Source of the DNA: Lucinisca nassula
Lineage: Eukaryota; Mollusca; Bivalvia; Lucinida; Lucinidae
DNA length: 64,000 bases
Assembly: GCA_963580285.1 (NCBI GenBank)
Contig: CAUZLF010000241.1
Location: 203,307 to 267,306 of the forward strand
Direction of reading: 5' to 3'
The translations under genes were made by a program, and so were the position numbers. The notes under the pieces were generated by a model, which was given only the letters and a program-made list of their open reading frames with translations, was not told the DNA's origin and did no database searches. Shown here piece by piece: positions 33,480 through 45,198 of this stretch; the first letter of the stretch is position 1, and each line of letters starts with the position of its first letter.

Positions 33480-35632
33480 TGAAACAAGAGGGCCATGATG
33501 GCCCTGGATCGCTCACCTGATCCATAGGGTATCAAGTGGGACCCTGGGAGAGCCATTATTGGCCCAGGCTATAATATGAAATCGGGTCAAAGGGCTAGGA
33601 GGAGATGTTGTTTAAAGGTATTTTTATTTTTAGCTCTGGTGGCCATTTTGTTCAGCGGAGCGGAACCATTTTAGCAATTTCGGTAGAGGGTCATCCAAGA
33701 AACATTTCAGTGAAATTATTTTGAAATCGGGCCAAAGGGCTAGGAGGAGATGTCATTTAAAGGTTTTTCTATTTTTAGCTCTGGCGGCCATTTTGTTCAG
33801 CAGAGCGGAACCATTTTAGCAATTTCGGTAAAGGGTCATCCAAGGAACATTTCAGTGAAATAATTTTGAAATCGGGCCAAAGGGCTAGGAGTAGATGTCG
33901 TTTAAAGGTTTTTCTATTTTTAGCTCTGGCGGCCATTTTTTTCAGCGGAGCGGAACCATTTTAGCAATTTTGGTAGAGGGTCATCCAAGGAACATTTCTG
34001 TGAAATTATTTTGAAATCGGGCCAAAGGGCTAGGAGATGATGTCGTTTAAAGGTTTTTCTATTTTTAGCTCTTGCGGCCATTTTGTTCAGCGGAGCGGAA
34101 CCATTTTAGCAATTTCGGTAGAGTTTCATCCAAGAAACATTTCAGTGAAATTATTTTGAAATCGGGCCAAAGGGCTAGGAGGAGATGTCGTTTAAAGGTT
34201 TTTCTATTTTTAGCTCTTGCGGCCATTTTGTTCAGCGGAGCCGAACCATTTTAGCAATTTCGGTAGAGGGTCATCCAAGACACATTTCAGTGAAATTATT
34301 TTGAAATCGGGCCAAAGGGCAAGGAGGAGATGTCTTTTAAAGGTTTTTCTATTTTTAGCTCTGGTGGCCATTTTTTTCAGCAGAGGGGAACCATTTTAGC
34401 AATGTTGGTAGAGGGTCATCCAAGGAACATTTCTGTGAAATTATTTTGAAATCGGGCCAAAGGGCTAGGAGGAGGAGATGTTGTTTAAAGGTTTTTCTAT
34501 TTTTAGCTCTTGCGGCCATTTTGTTCAGCGGAGCCGAACCATTTTAGCAATTTCGGTAGAGGGTCATCCAAGACACATTTCAGTGAAATTATTTTGAAAT
34601 CGGGCCAAAGGGCTAGGAGGAGATGTCTTTTAAAGGTTTTTCTATTTTTAGCTCTGGTGGCCATTTTTTTCAGCAGAGGGGAACCATTTTAGCAATGTTG
34701 GTAGAGGGTCATCCAAGGAACATTTCTGTGAAATTATTTTGAAATCGGGCCAAAGGGCTAGGAGGAGATGTTGTTTAAAGGTTTTTCTATTTTTAGCTTT
34801 GGCGGCCATTTTGTTCAGCGGAGCGGAACCAATTTAGCAATTTTGGTAAAGGGTCATCCAAGGAAAATTTCTGTGAAATATTTTGAAATCGGGCCAAAGG
34901 GCTAGGAGGAGATGTCGTTTAAAGGTTTTTCTATTTTTAGCTCTGGCGGCCATTTTTTCCAGCGGAGCGGAACCATTTTAGCAATTTCGGTAGAGGGTCA
35001 TCCAAGAAACATTTCAGTGAAATTATTTTGAAATCGGGCCAAAGGGCTAGGAAGAGATGTCGTTTAAAGGTTTTTCTATTTTTAGCTCTGGCGGCCATTT
35101 TGTTCAGCGCAGCGGAACCATTTTAGCAATTTCTGTAGAGGGTCATCCAAGGAACATTTCAGTGAAATTATTTTGAAATCGGGCCAAAGGGCCAGGAGGA
35201 GATGTCGTTTAAAGGTTTTTCTATTTTTAGCTCTGGCGGCCATTTTTTCCAGCGGAGCGGAACCATTTTAGCAATTTTGGTAGAGGGTCATCCAAGGAAC
35301 ATTTCTGTGAAATTATTTTGAAATCGGGCCAAAGGGCTAGGAGGAGATGTCGTTTAAAGGTTTTTCTATTTTTAGCTCTGGCGGCCATTTTGTTCTGCGG
35401 AGCAGAACCATTTTAGCAATTTTGGTAGAGGGTCACCCAAGGAACATTTCTATGAAAGTATTTTGAAATCCATTCACTGGTTTAGGAGGAGATGTCATTT
35501 AAGTGAATTGTTGACGACGCACGACGCACGACGCACGACGCACAGACGCACGACGCACGACGCACGACGGACGCCGGACAAAGGGCGATCACAATAGCTC
35601 ACCTTGAGCACTTCGTGCTCAGGTGAGCTAAA
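33480..35632 (+). mobile_element. Pearl-type element with 13 units of 145 bp
   Basis: Head AACAAGAGGGCCATGATGGCC with GATCGCTCACCTG. About 13 near-identical 145-bp units follow (33560-35500), recognised by GCTCTGGCGGCCATTTTGTT, CGGGCCAAAGGGCTAGGAGG and GGGTCATCCAAGGAACATTTC. Then comes a (GACGCAC)n microsatellite at 35513-35575 and a terminal hairpin TAGCTCACCTTGAGCAC/GTGCTCAGGTGAGCTA (35594-35629). One unit carries an extra 3 bp (near 34473). The 60-codon frames repeated inside are shadows, since 145 is not divisible by three. Confidence 0.85.
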
Positions 35633-35659
35633 AATACGAACACCCCCTGTAAGCCCTAC

Positions 35660-36465
35660 TTTTTATGCCCCCGCCTTTCGAAAAATGGTGGAAGGGCATA
35701 TAGCATTGCCACTGTCCGTCAGTCCGTTCGTCCGTCCGAAACTTAAAAAGGCGAAGTTGGTTGGTTGATTTGTGGTTTAACGTCCCCGTCAACACTGTAA
35801 AGGTCATTTTGGAGACGTTGCTTCCGATTTTGTGGGACTTTTACCCGACATTGAGATGAAATTGCATCTCAAGACCTGTCGCCCAATGAAACGAATAGGG
35901 TTTATTAGCATGGACGGTCCGCATCGCACCGCGCTTCCTGGACAGGCTTAGATCCTCTAAGCGGTTAACCAGTAGTAGTGTGCGGGCCGAATTCAGCTCT
36001 GCGTGGAAGCATCATGCATCCAATAGATTTCTTCAAGCCCCTATGGGCGGGGGCCGGCTTAAACGAAGTCAATAACTTATTTTGGGATGGATTTTGAAAT
36101 TACTTTGTAGAATTGGTAATTATTATGAGACGATGTGTCACGTGCAAGACCCAGGTCAGTACCGCCAAGGTCAAGGACATACTTAGAGGTCAAAGTTCCA
36201 AAAAGGGTCCGAAACTTAAACGCAGTCAATAACTTTCTTATTCTGGATGGATTTTGAAATTACTTGGCAGAAATGTTGGGCATCATGAGACAATCTGTCT
36301 GACACAAAACCAAGGTCCTTACCGCCAAGGTCAATGTCATACTTAGAGGTCAAATGTGAAAAAAGGGTCCAAAACTTAAACACCGTCAATAACTTTCTAT
36401 GGATTAATACGAACATAGGCATATTTTCACGCGGGGGCATCCGTGTCCTTTGGACGCATTTCTAG
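35660..36465 (-). mobile_element. Second pearl-like element (GGGGGCAT ends), holding a SINE A
   Basis: Ends are ATGCCCCCGCCTTTCG (left) and CGCGGGGGCATCCGTG (right). A (TCCG)n tract lies near 35718-35738, and two to three units of about 170 bp contain AACTTAAACNNAGTCAATAAC, GGATGGATTTTGAAATTACTT and CCGCCAAGGTCAA. A SINE A (about 35757-36056) splits the first unit. Confidence 0.65.
35757..36056 (-). mobile_element. SINE-like retroposon, family A
   Basis: Full length antisense: TGATTTGTGGTTTAACGTCC to ATGGGCGGGGGCC. It is nested in the pearl-like element; the flanks (CTTAAAAAGGCGAAG, CTTAAACGAAG) suggest an imperfect target duplication. Confidence 0.78.
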
Positions 36466-37037
36466 TCTCTTCATAAAATGGGGGTTAGAGGGGTGTTCAT
36501 TGCTCGGACTTGTTAACATTATGAATGGTTGTGATTATCACCAACAATTCTAAGAAAAACAAGATAAAAACCATTTCTGTGACTTTTCTTCCATTATTTA
36601 TTTCCTACCCAAACCTGTGACTTTTTTCCGTTACTTTTTTTCTTGTGCCTTTCGCTCCTTTATTCCTTCCTGCTGCATAATAAACGTAGATTGTCGCTGC
36701 ATATACATGAGCTGTGAAAAGCGGGATTTTCAAATTACAACATGACGGTTCATCATCATCGTCGTCCTCGTGGCCGTGATGATGGTCGTCGTCATCATCA
36801 TAATGCTATATGACAACATTAAACAAAAAGCAGTCTCACTTAAATCCATGTTTCAGATATATCAGGAACAGATTACCTCAGAACTATAACGCAGCCAGAA
36901 TTGTTGCTCTTGTTCACACTTGATTTGTAATGTTTATCCAGTTCACGTACTGAACCCCTCACAAACCAACTTTATGTAGGCAAAGTGAGTTTTGCAATGT
37001 TATATATTTTATTCATGCTGCTGTCACACATACATCC
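36466..37037. other. Unassigned DNA with a CAT/GTC-rich patch
   Basis: No gene recognised. At 36750-36803 a CATCATCATCGTCG / GTCGTCGTCATCATC trinucleotide patch forms an imperfect inverted pair. Confidence 0.35.
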
Positions 37038-37262
37038 GAGTCAACACTAGTTAGGTCATTTTGGAGACGTTGTTTCCGATTCTGTGGAACTTTTTAACAT
37101 CCCAAAGAAACCGCAGGGGTTTAAGGCTCGGTCAGATTCGCACCAATATGTCTGGGCAGGCTTTAACCTTCTACGCGGTTTACGAAAACTCGAATGTTCA
37201 GTCGGTTTCAGCTCTGAGCAGTCCAGTCTTAATCTATTTCTTCCAGCTCCAATGGGTGGGGT
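37038..37262 (-). mobile_element. Diverged family A SINE
   Basis: GTCAACACTAGTTAGGTCATTTT, AAACCGCAGGGGTTTAAGGC, TCGCACCAATATGTCTGGGC and TTCAGCTCTGAGC. The middle (ACATTGAGATG...) is deleted. Older than most A copies. Confidence 0.65.
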
Positions 37263-37546
37263 GAGGACACATGAGATACTATGTTTTGAGCAGAAATAAG
37301 AACGAAGTATGTTAACGTAGTGCGAGTATCGCAGGCGACGATATTTTGACACAGACGTTTAAACTACGAGGGTAGGCTGAAAAGTTCTGAGCCTGACCAA
37401 GAAGCAGGCATCGAACAGCCATGAAATTTTGTATTCATTAAATCCAAACCTTTATTACTTGATTTGACTCAAATGAGTTCAAGTTTACCTGCAATAACGT
37501 AGAAATTCTAGACCTTGAAAATTGATACTAGCACGTTTTTGAGGAA

Positions 37547-38907
37547 ATGGACAAAATCTGGCATCGTGGTGTCATCAAGTACCTCCATAAAAATGGGTTA
37601 GCTCCTAAGGGCATTCATGCCGATATGGTTGCTACATTAGGGGATGATGCTCCTTCGTATGCAACCGTGAAAAGGTGGGCAGCAAATTTTAAGATGGCAA
37701 AGACAGCCTTGAAGATGATGACTGGTGTGGACGACCCACAACGGCAACAACTGAGGAAACCATCAGCCAAGTGCACAGGGCCGTGATGGATGACAGGCGT
37801 TTAACTGTGAATCAGTTAGCTAACATTGTTGGCATCTCCCGTGAACGAGTAGAGAACATTCTACACAGTTTGTTTGTTTGATATGAGGTTTAACGTCCCC
37901 ATCAACACTGTAAAGGTCATTTTGGAGACGTTGCTTCTAATTTTGTGGGACTTTTACCCGACATTGACATGAAATGACATCTCAAGCCCTGTCGCCCAAT
38001 GAAACCAATAGGGTTTATTAGCATGGACGGTCCGCCTCGCACCGCAGTTCCTGGACAGGCTTAGATCCTCTAAGCGGTTTACCACTACTAGTGTGCGAGC
38101 CAGATTCAGCTCTGCGTGGAAGCATCGTGCAGCCCATATATTTCTTCAAGCCCCTATGGGCGGGGGCCGATTCTACACAGTGAATTAGGAATGTCGAAGG
38201 TTTCCGCCAGATGGGTGCCACGGCTTTTGACGCCTGACCAAAAGTTGACCAGACTGAACCTGTCACAAGCGAACTTGGCTATTTTTGAAGCAGACCAAGA
38301 TGGTTTTCTTGACCGTTTTGTCACTCAGGATGAGTGTTGGATTCATCACTTTGAGCCACAGACCAAAAGACAATCCATGCAATGGAAGCACCCTGGCTCA
38401 CCCCCTCCAAGGAAGGCAAAGGTCGTCTCCTCTGCAGGGAAGGTGATGGCATAAGTGTTCTTGGATGCCAAGGGCATAATATTCATAGATTACTTTCAAA
38501 AGGGCAGAACAATTAATGGGGAGTATTATGCAGATCTGCTAAAACAATTGCGAAAAGCAATTAAGGCTAAACGACCCGGAAAATTGACATAAGGGGTCTT
38601 GTTCCACCAGGACAATGCGCCTGCTCATAAATCGGTTGTCGCAATGGCTGCTGCGCATGCCTGTGGCTTCACACTTGTCGATCACCCTCCGTATTCACCT
38701 GATCTAGCTCCATCAGATTATTTCCCGTTTCCAAACATGAAAAAGCACTTGGCTTGGCAGCATTATCGGTCAGGCGAGGAGGTGATAGCTTCTGTGGAGG
38801 AGTTTTTCAGGGACCAAGATGAGACCTTCTATACCACTGGGATTCAAGGACTCCAGCATCGCTGGAGGAAGTGTGTGGACAGGAAGGGAGACTATGTTGA
38901 AAAATAA
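37547..38907 (+). pseudogene. Mariner transposase, DD34D, broken
   Basis: The N-terminal DNA-binding region starts MDKIWHRGVIKYLHKNG. After the break come QLANIVGISRERVENIL, then TQDECWIHHFEP (first Asp), FHQDNAPAH (second Asp) and PPYSPDLAPSDY (third Asp). I count 34 residues between the last two Asp, the mariner signature. Damage: a 1-bp deletion near 37711, the SINE insertion at 37869-38169, and two in-frame TAA codons (near 38452 and 38590). The end VDRKGDYVEK-TAA is intact. No active protein can be made from this copy. The low number of lesions suggests fairly recent activity. Confidence 0.92.
37869..38169 (-). mobile_element. SINE-like retroposon, family A, inside mariner
   Basis: A 301-bp antisense copy with a perfect 11-bp target duplication ATTCTACACAG at 37858-37868 and 38170-38180. 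Removing it and one duplicate restores the transposase frame across ENILH-SELG, which gives the element's exact ends independently of alignment. Confidence 0.92.
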
Positions 38908-39387
38908 GGCACTTTCAGCATGGACAAACCATTAGATCTTGGTCAGGCTCATAACTTTTCAGCCTACCCTCGTATCAAGTACCAAATCCGTGTAATAACT
39001 TCTCTTGTAGACCCCACTTCCATGAAAACTAGGTCTCACACAGATGCATTTTTTTCATTATTTAATTCGATAACACAAACGTATGTTAAAAAGAGGATAT
39101 TACACGAATTGTCATTTCATATGAAATTTATAAACGAGCCTTTGGCGAGTTTCATACATTTCATATAAAATGACCGCTCATGTAAGGTTCTTTTTATCAT
39201 ATGGACACTTTAAATTGGATTTCATCGCCCTTAAATTTGACAAAAAAATCCACATAAATGCATGGCTGACATGGACGTCGTCTTGGCGTTACCGCTAAAG
39301 CGTTACCGCTAAAGTGTTGTTTCACGTGTGGTCATACGATTTTTATTACACGACGTTATCCACTGCTTAACAACTTCGTCATAGGAT

Positions 39388-39757
39388 AAAAAGAGGATCT
39401 TACATGAATGTTCATGTATTATTGAATTTATTAAATGAATTGAGAAAGGGGATAAAATGCGAGGCTTGCCGAGCATTTATCCCTTCTCCTCAACGAGTTT
39501 AAAGAATTCAGTAATACATGAGCACGAATGCACGCTTCTATTTATCATATGCCATTTAAAACGCATTTTATTCACGATTGTTTTACAAAGATATGAATAT
39601 TCCGCTATTAGTAAACGCGACGTCGTTAAGGACGTCGTACATGCAACGTAACGGGGCTCATCTTACTAATTTGCATATTTACTGGTAATCCACTAGTGGA
39701 TTACGGAATTTATTACATGGCGTTATTACACTCTTAGACGCGACGTCATATGATAAA
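39388..39757. repeat. Interspersed repeat G, copy 2
   Basis: Colinear with 19985-20352. The first half folds back: TGTATTATTGAATTTATT against AAGAATTCAGTAATACATG. A half-copy (AAAAAGAGGATATTACACG) lies at about 39088. Confidence 0.7.
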
Positions 39758-39792
39758 TACAGATCATTCATTCTCCTATTCGAAATATAGAA

Positions 39793-39888
39793 TTTATAAA
39801 CCTCTGGGGGTAAACCAATCCGATAAAGAAACGAGTGCGAAGCACGAGTTTCTTTACCGGATTGTTTTACCTCCAGAGGTTTAAACAT
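39793..39888. repeat. Long hairpin, about 40-bp arms
   Basis: AACCTCTGGGGGTAAACCAATCC and TAAAGAAAC on the left pair with GTTTCTTTACCGGATTG and TTACCTCCAGAGGTT on the right, around the loop GAGTGCGAAGCAC. Very few mismatches. Confidence 0.8.
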
Positions 39889-40125
39889 CCCATATTTAAA
39901 ACAGGAAAAATGAATAATATGTCTTTTACATGCACTTCCATAGACTTTTAGGACTGTTTGGATCTTGAATTTTGGATCTGAATTCCCGTTCAATTGACTG
40001 TTTACAGCTCAGGTTAACGGAACGGTTCAATCAGCATAGTGTTACAGAAGCTGGGAGGTAAAAAACTGGATGGGCGCCATTATGAAAGCGCTTTATACAG
40101 TTTTGAACCAAAAAAGAAGAAACAA

Positions 40126-40402
40126 AGTCCACGCCCATCGGGATTTGAAGAAATAGATTGGCTGCATGATGCTTCCACGCAGAGCTAAAACCAATCCGCC
40201 TAGGAGTACTGCCCGGGCAAAGTGCTGCGAGTGTCGGACCGTCCATGCTTGTAAACCCTATTAGTTTTATAGGGCGGCAGGGCTTGAGATGTCATTTCAT
40301 CTCAATGTCGGGAAAAAGTCCCAAAAAATTTGAAGCAACGTCTCATAAATGACCTTTTAAGTGTTGACGGAGACGTTAAACCTCCAACCAAACAAATAAA
40401 AA
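40126..40402 (+). mobile_element. SINE-like retroposon, family A
   Basis: CACGCCCATCGGGATTTGAAG to GACGTTAAACCTCCAACC with an A-rich tail. It has lost about 25 bp in the GGATCTAAGCC region. Confidence 0.75.
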
Positions 40403-40899
40403 GGGGGTTTAGTAATACAACAAATTAATTGTGAGATCAAACAACCCATTCAATGACCATATCCCTGTTTTCTTTTTTGCAGCGTTGCATCCGACTCAAG
40501 CGCCACGTATTATGAACGTATGTTGATATCGTTTCAGACGTCATTGCAATGACGCAATGAATAACGTCGACGGGACTGAAACTTTCCCGCGTTTGTATAT
40601 ACCGATTTCACCGCAAAAGCGGTATCTTGTATCTTTCATATAAAGTAGTTCCAGCTAAAGGGCTCAGAGGAAATATTTCTGCTTAGCAAAGTTAAGTCAT
40701 CATGGTAGAAATCATAGTATAGGGCCAATCTCTCTGTTATGCACGTAATATACTGATTTATCATTATTTGGCGTTGCGTTTAAGAATGCAAGGTACCTAA
40801 AAGTTTCCAAGACTCTTTCTAGACTGTCTGTGCCTTACCTGGTCGCAAACTGCAACAACAGGTTTTCACAAGGGTTTTCTTTATTAATTATGTTAACTA
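40403..40899. other. Unassigned DNA
   Basis: Nothing recognised. Confidence 0.3.
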
Positions 40900-41085
40900 G
40901 TCCGTGAAATGAATACCCTCTAAACCCCACTTTATGTGGAGAAAACGGGGCTTTACAGGGGTATACACTATCTTGCTTATTTCTGCTCCAAGACATAGGT
41001 TGTGGGTATTCGTTACAATCGCCTCAATGAGGCGGGACTAACGAGCATCACAACCTGTGTTCTGAGTATAATTAAGGCGTAACTA
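40900..41085. mobile_element. Diverged family B copy
   Basis: AACCCCACTTTATGTGGAG, GGGGCTTTACAGGGGTATAC, AATCGCCTCAATGAGGCGGG, then CAACCTGTGTTCTGAG. The right part is missing. It belongs to the CAAGACATAGGTTGTGGG subgroup, with 44440 and 48412. Confidence 0.65.
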
Positions 41086-42024
41086 TACCACATGTAGTGA
41101 CAAAGAGGCCTTTCTGATATTTAATCTTCATCAGTTCATCAGTGTGTCTCAGCCCCAAAGTTCTGAAACCGAAACCGATATTGGACAAGACCCGGCAAAC
41201 ACAGCACCCCCCCCCCCCCACACACACACCCTTTGAGCACACACCGACCAACGTACCTCATGAGACAGGTCAACTGGAGGCATCATGCAAGAGACGCCTA
41301 CCCTAGGACATATAGGCGTCCCCCACCGAGCCAACATCAGCAAACATGGCCCACACTCCACGAAGTCCGGGGCATCAGGAAGGAGAGGTCCAAAGTAGCG
41401 AGACTTGCAAAAAACAGATATAACAAAAAGTGGCAACCAAATCCGTTAAGATACATGTCTCACCTGACAAGTCTTAGTTTTAGAAAAATTAGAATTTTAT
41501 TCAGCAAAAAGAAATAAAAGTATAACAATAATATAGTTATTTAAATCAGTATTTGAGTTCTGAAGTCAGCACCGCATTCAATCTCAGCACTAAGGAACTG
41601 ATACAGAGCTGATGATACCATCGGGGACGAACGAATCATCCACCAGCAGAGATACCGACCCGCTGGTTGCAATTAAGGCGTAATAAGAAACATATAACAA
41701 ATAAAGTAGCCTTTTTAGAGGAATGAAAGAATGCACTAGCTCACACGTGTACATTATCGTAATGGATCGACTGCGCTTTCTTGAAGTCTTCAACTTCTGC
41801 AAAAAGGTTTGATCACATGATAATGAATACCTTGTTTGGTTTGGTTTGGAATGCATTCGAGGCTGCCAGTTTATCCAGTGTTGAAGTTTTATTTAGAAAT
41901 AAAGGTAATGGTAGATTTGTAAACACTCGTACAGTAACACCAAACCAAATTGCATCTTTTTCTATAGCATGTGTTCAACAACCGATCAGTCTCATACGGA
42001 ACCCTGGAAGGGACAAGCAATTTA
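41086..42024. other. Unassigned DNA
   Basis: A C-run at about 41207-41219 precedes a (CA)n patch. No gene or known repeat is apparent; short open frames have no recognisable domain. Confidence 0.3.
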
Positions 42025-42615
42025 TTTAATATGTTGTGTGCACACGATATAATCTTGTTTGCACAACATAGATCTTGTGTGGACAACATAAAATATTATG
42101 CACACAACTTATTATCTTGTTCGCACAAGATATTATCTTGTAATCACACGTTATTATCTTGTTCGCCTATTATCTTGTTTTCACAACATAGATCTTGTGC
42201 AAAAAACATAATATCTTGTGCGTTCAAGAAATTATCTTGTTCGCACAACTTAATATCTTGTGTGGACAACATACTATCGCACAAGATATTATCTTGTGCT
42301 CACAAGTTATTAAATTGTTCGCATATTATCTTGTTTGCACAACATAGATCTTGTGCAGACAACATAATATCTCGTGCGTACAAGATATTGTCTTGTTCGC
42401 ACAACTTAGTTAGCACAATTTAATCAGGCGCATAAGATACTATGTTGTCCGCACAAGATCTATGTTGTGTAAACAAGATAATATACTGTGCGAACAAGAT
42501 AGTATATTGTGCGCACATGATATTTAGTTGTGCGAATAACATATTATCTTGTGGACACAAGATAATATCTTGTTCGCACAACTTAATATCGTGTTCGCTA
42601 AACATAAAAAAAGAA
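42025..42615. repeat. ACAAGATA-type degenerate array
   Basis: About 25 variants of a 20-30-bp module built from CACAA(G/C)ATA and TATCTTGT, read in both directions, for example ATAATATCTTGTTCGCACAA. The left two thirds read mainly one way; the right third contains mirrored blocks (ATGTTGTCCGCACAAGATC). A small second cluster is at 56160-56290. Cys-rich open frames here are shadows. Confidence 0.8.
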
Positions 42616-43017
42616 ATACATGTCTCTTCCCAGGTTACGTAGTCTGAGGTACTAGTCCATACATATAATTTGAAACTTAAATGCAATAAAATTTGACAAA
42701 ACAAAATGGAGGAAAATGAGCAATAAGTGTAAGACTTAAGTAGTTGCCCAATATTCGCATCAATATCTAGAAAAAAAAAAATATATATAGCTTGGATCAC
42801 CTTGGCAAAATAGCCTCTAACCCTTATCCTGCGGAAAATGACAACCTCTATCTTGAAAACAGTGCATTATCCAAATCAGATGGCTTTCGAAGTTGCCATC
42901 TGATCAAGATCTCCAGGTACCCATACAACACATAGCAAAGCCTTTTCGGACTACATGAATGCACTGGCTGATCTGAGCTGCATACACTCAAAAACATTTT
43001 CACATAGCGCAGTCCGA

Positions 43018-43288
43018 AACGTTCCCGTCAACACTATTTAGGTTATTTTGGAGGGGCTGCTTCCTATTTTGGGGGTCTTTTACCAGACATTGTGATGGAA
43101 TTACATCTCAAGCCCTGCCACCCAGTGAAACCTACATGGTTTTTATTGATGGAACAGTCCGACTCACACAACTTTGCCTTAGACCTTCTAAGAGGTTTAC
43201 CAGTACTCATGTGCGGTCGGGTTAAGCTCTGCGTGGAAGCATCATGCAGCCCAATCTATTTCTCGAAGCCCCGATGTGCGGGGACCAA
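43018..43288 (-). mobile_element. Diverged family A SINE
   Basis: GTTCCCGTCAACACTATTTAGG to AAGCCCCGATGTGCGGGG. First of three A copies in under 900 bp. Confidence 0.72.
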
Positions 43289-43441
43289 GTCCGAATACGT
43301 AAAAAAGTGCGGTTTTCGTTAACTAGTATAAATGGCACAAAATATGAAACCAGTGACCCAGCAGACTGCCGTGTTCATTATTTAAAGATCCATGCAAGGC
43401 AAATCCTTGTTGATCCGATTTTGAAAAGAGCAAAGTTCGTT

Positions 43442-43697
43442 TGTGCTGAGATTTTACGTCCCCGTCAACACTATTTAGGTCATTTTGGAGACGTTGCTTC
43501 TGATTGTGAAGGACTTTTACCCGTCAATAGATAAAATGACATCTCAAGCCCTGCCACCAAATGCTACCAAAATGGTTTATATGTAAAGACGGTCCGACTC
43601 CCACCACTTTGTGGTTTACCAGTACGGTGTGTTTGAGCTCGACGTGGAAGCACCGTGCAGCCCAATCTATTTCTCCAAGCCTCGATGGGCGGGGACG
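43442..43697 (-). mobile_element. Diverged family A SINE
   Basis: GAGATTTTACGTCCCCGTC to CCTCGATGGGCGGGGAC. It has lost the stretch corresponding to GCCTGCCCAGGC. Confidence 0.7.
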
Positions 43698-43729
43698 TAA
43701 ATTAGAGTAGAAATAGCAGTGGTAGTTGT

Positions 43730-43756
43730 AGGAGTAGCAGCAGCAGCAGCAGCAGC
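43730..43756. repeat. (CAG)n microsatellite
   Basis: About seven CAG units after GGAGTAG. Confidence 0.9.
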
Positions 43757-43757
43757 C

Positions 43758-43888
43758 CTACCACTCAAAGAAACCGCTGGGGTTTAAAGAGCGGTCTGAC
43801 TCGCACCACTTTTTCTGGGCAGGCTTAGTCGTGAGCCGTTTCTCAGCAGTTTCAGCTCTGCGCGGAAGCAACAGCAGCCGAATCTAAT
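43758..43888 (-). mobile_element. Family A SINE, head half only
   Basis: ACTCAAAGAAACCGCTGGGG, TCGCACCACTTTTTCTGGGC and TTTCAGCTCTGCGCGGAAG. Confidence 0.6.
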
Positions 43889-44439
43889 AAAGAACATGGT
43901 GAACGATACATTGATTTTTATGAGTGCTGACGCAGATCAACATAGAAAACTCGCGTAAAATACATTATAAACCTAACTTTGTTATAGAATAAAGTAGGTC
44001 TCTTGCCAAGAACTGTCCCCCCCCCCCCAAAAAAAAAAAAAAAACAAAAAAAAAAAAAAAAAAAAAAAACTGCACTTCGATATGATAACACCCTTATGAA
44101 ACGTAAATCGGAGTTTACAAATGTTAACTTGTCAAAACCTTTACATAAGGAAGAGTAGAACGTTTGTGGTGTTTTTGCCTTCTTTAAAGGAGAAGTGACG
44201 CCTTAAAGTCCCCATCGAATGAGGGTGACGGTTTTTAAATGCTATTCGCACCATCGTTTAATACACTGAAAAAATGCCTTAATAATAAATTGAAGGTAAG
44301 GCTAATTTGTTTTAATGATATCTTTGTCATATAATTTGGCCATTAAGTAAAGGAACTTAATTCCTTCCAAAATGTTTTGAATACCCAGGTGGGCTAAAAT
44401 AGACGCTGTTTCATTCCTTCCTGGTATATCTGCTTCATC
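43889..44439. other. Unassigned DNA with poly-C/poly-A tract
   Basis: A C-run followed by long A-runs (44019-44069). No gene recognised. Confidence 0.35.
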
Positions 44440-44842
44440 TCTCTAAACACCACATTACATAAGGCAAACTGGGATTTATAGGGGTATTCATTATTTTGCT
44501 TATTTCGGCTCCAGGACATAGGTTGTGGGTACTCGTTATAGCCGCCTCAATGAGGCGGTTCTAGCGAGCACGCACAACCCATGTTTTCGAGTTAAAATAA
44601 GAAAACAAGAGCTGTCACTGTAAGCGACCAATGCCCCCCGCGGGGACAATTTTTATGTCGGTTAAAGTTTTTGTGACGGACAGACAAACAGACAGACAGG
44701 GCAAAAACTATATGCCCCCGAGAATCTCAGTCGTGGGGGGGGGGGGGGTGCAAAAATATCACAAATTTCCCTCAGAAATATTAACATTTTAGAGAAATGA
44801 AAGAGAGCTCTTCTATTTCACACAGATGTGTTATCGTTATGT
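44440..44842. mobile_element. Family B copy split by a pearl-like end fragment
   Basis: The left part has AACTGGGATTTATAGGGG and the centre TAGCCGCCTCAATGAGGCGGTT; the right part runs AAAAATATCACAAATTTC to ATGTGTTATCGTTATG. Between them (44605-44752) lies AAGAGCTGTCACTGTAAGCG, a GACAGACA microsatellite and TATATGCCCCCGAGAATC followed by a long G-run, the end of a different dispersed repeat. Confidence 0.65.
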
Positions 44843-44913
44843 CTGAACAATTAGCAATGTGCATTCCTACAATAATTACACTTTGAGCGGATATGAGTAA
44901 AACTGAATATCGT

Positions 44914-45198
44914 TTGTTAGTTTGATTTGAGGTTTAACGTCCCCGTCAACACTGTATAGGTCATTTTGAAGACGTTACTTCCAATTGTGTGGGATTTCAC
45001 CCGACCGTACGTTGAGATAAAAGACATCTCAAGCCCTGTCGCCCAATGAAGCCAATAGGGTTTATACGCGCTTTGCCTGGGCAGGCTTAGATCATCTAAG
45101 CGGTTTTCCAGTATCAATGTGCAGTCAGTTAACGCTCTGCGTGGAAGCATCATGCAGTCCATCTATTTCTTCAAGTCCGGATGGGCGGGGGTCGAAAT
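44914..45198 (-). mobile_element. SINE-like retroposon, family A
   Basis: Perfect 10-bp target duplication TGAATATCGT at 44904-44913 and 45199-45208. The copy lacks about 30 bp near the B-box-like segment. Confidence 0.85.

Larger units (their letters stand above)
37367..38972 (+). mobile_element. Mariner DNA transposon, TA target duplications
   Basis: Terminal inverted repeats of about 35 bp begin CGAGGGTAGGCTGAAAAGTT on the left and are mirrored at 38938-38972 with one mismatch. TA dinucleotides flank at 37365-37366 and 38973-38974. The element carries a transposase pseudogene and a later SINE A. Without the SINE and its 11-bp duplicate it is about 1.29 kb, a normal mariner length. Confidence 0.93.

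Noticed and set aside
34072..34692. Repeated identical 60-codon open frames
   Set aside because: They are frames through a 145-bp tandem repeat whose unit is not a multiple of three; there is no coding evidence.
41971..42800. Cys/His-rich 126-150-codon frames, superficially zinc-finger-like
   Set aside because: They arise from the ACAAGATA module array read on either strand; Cys spacing follows the DNA repeat, not a finger motif.
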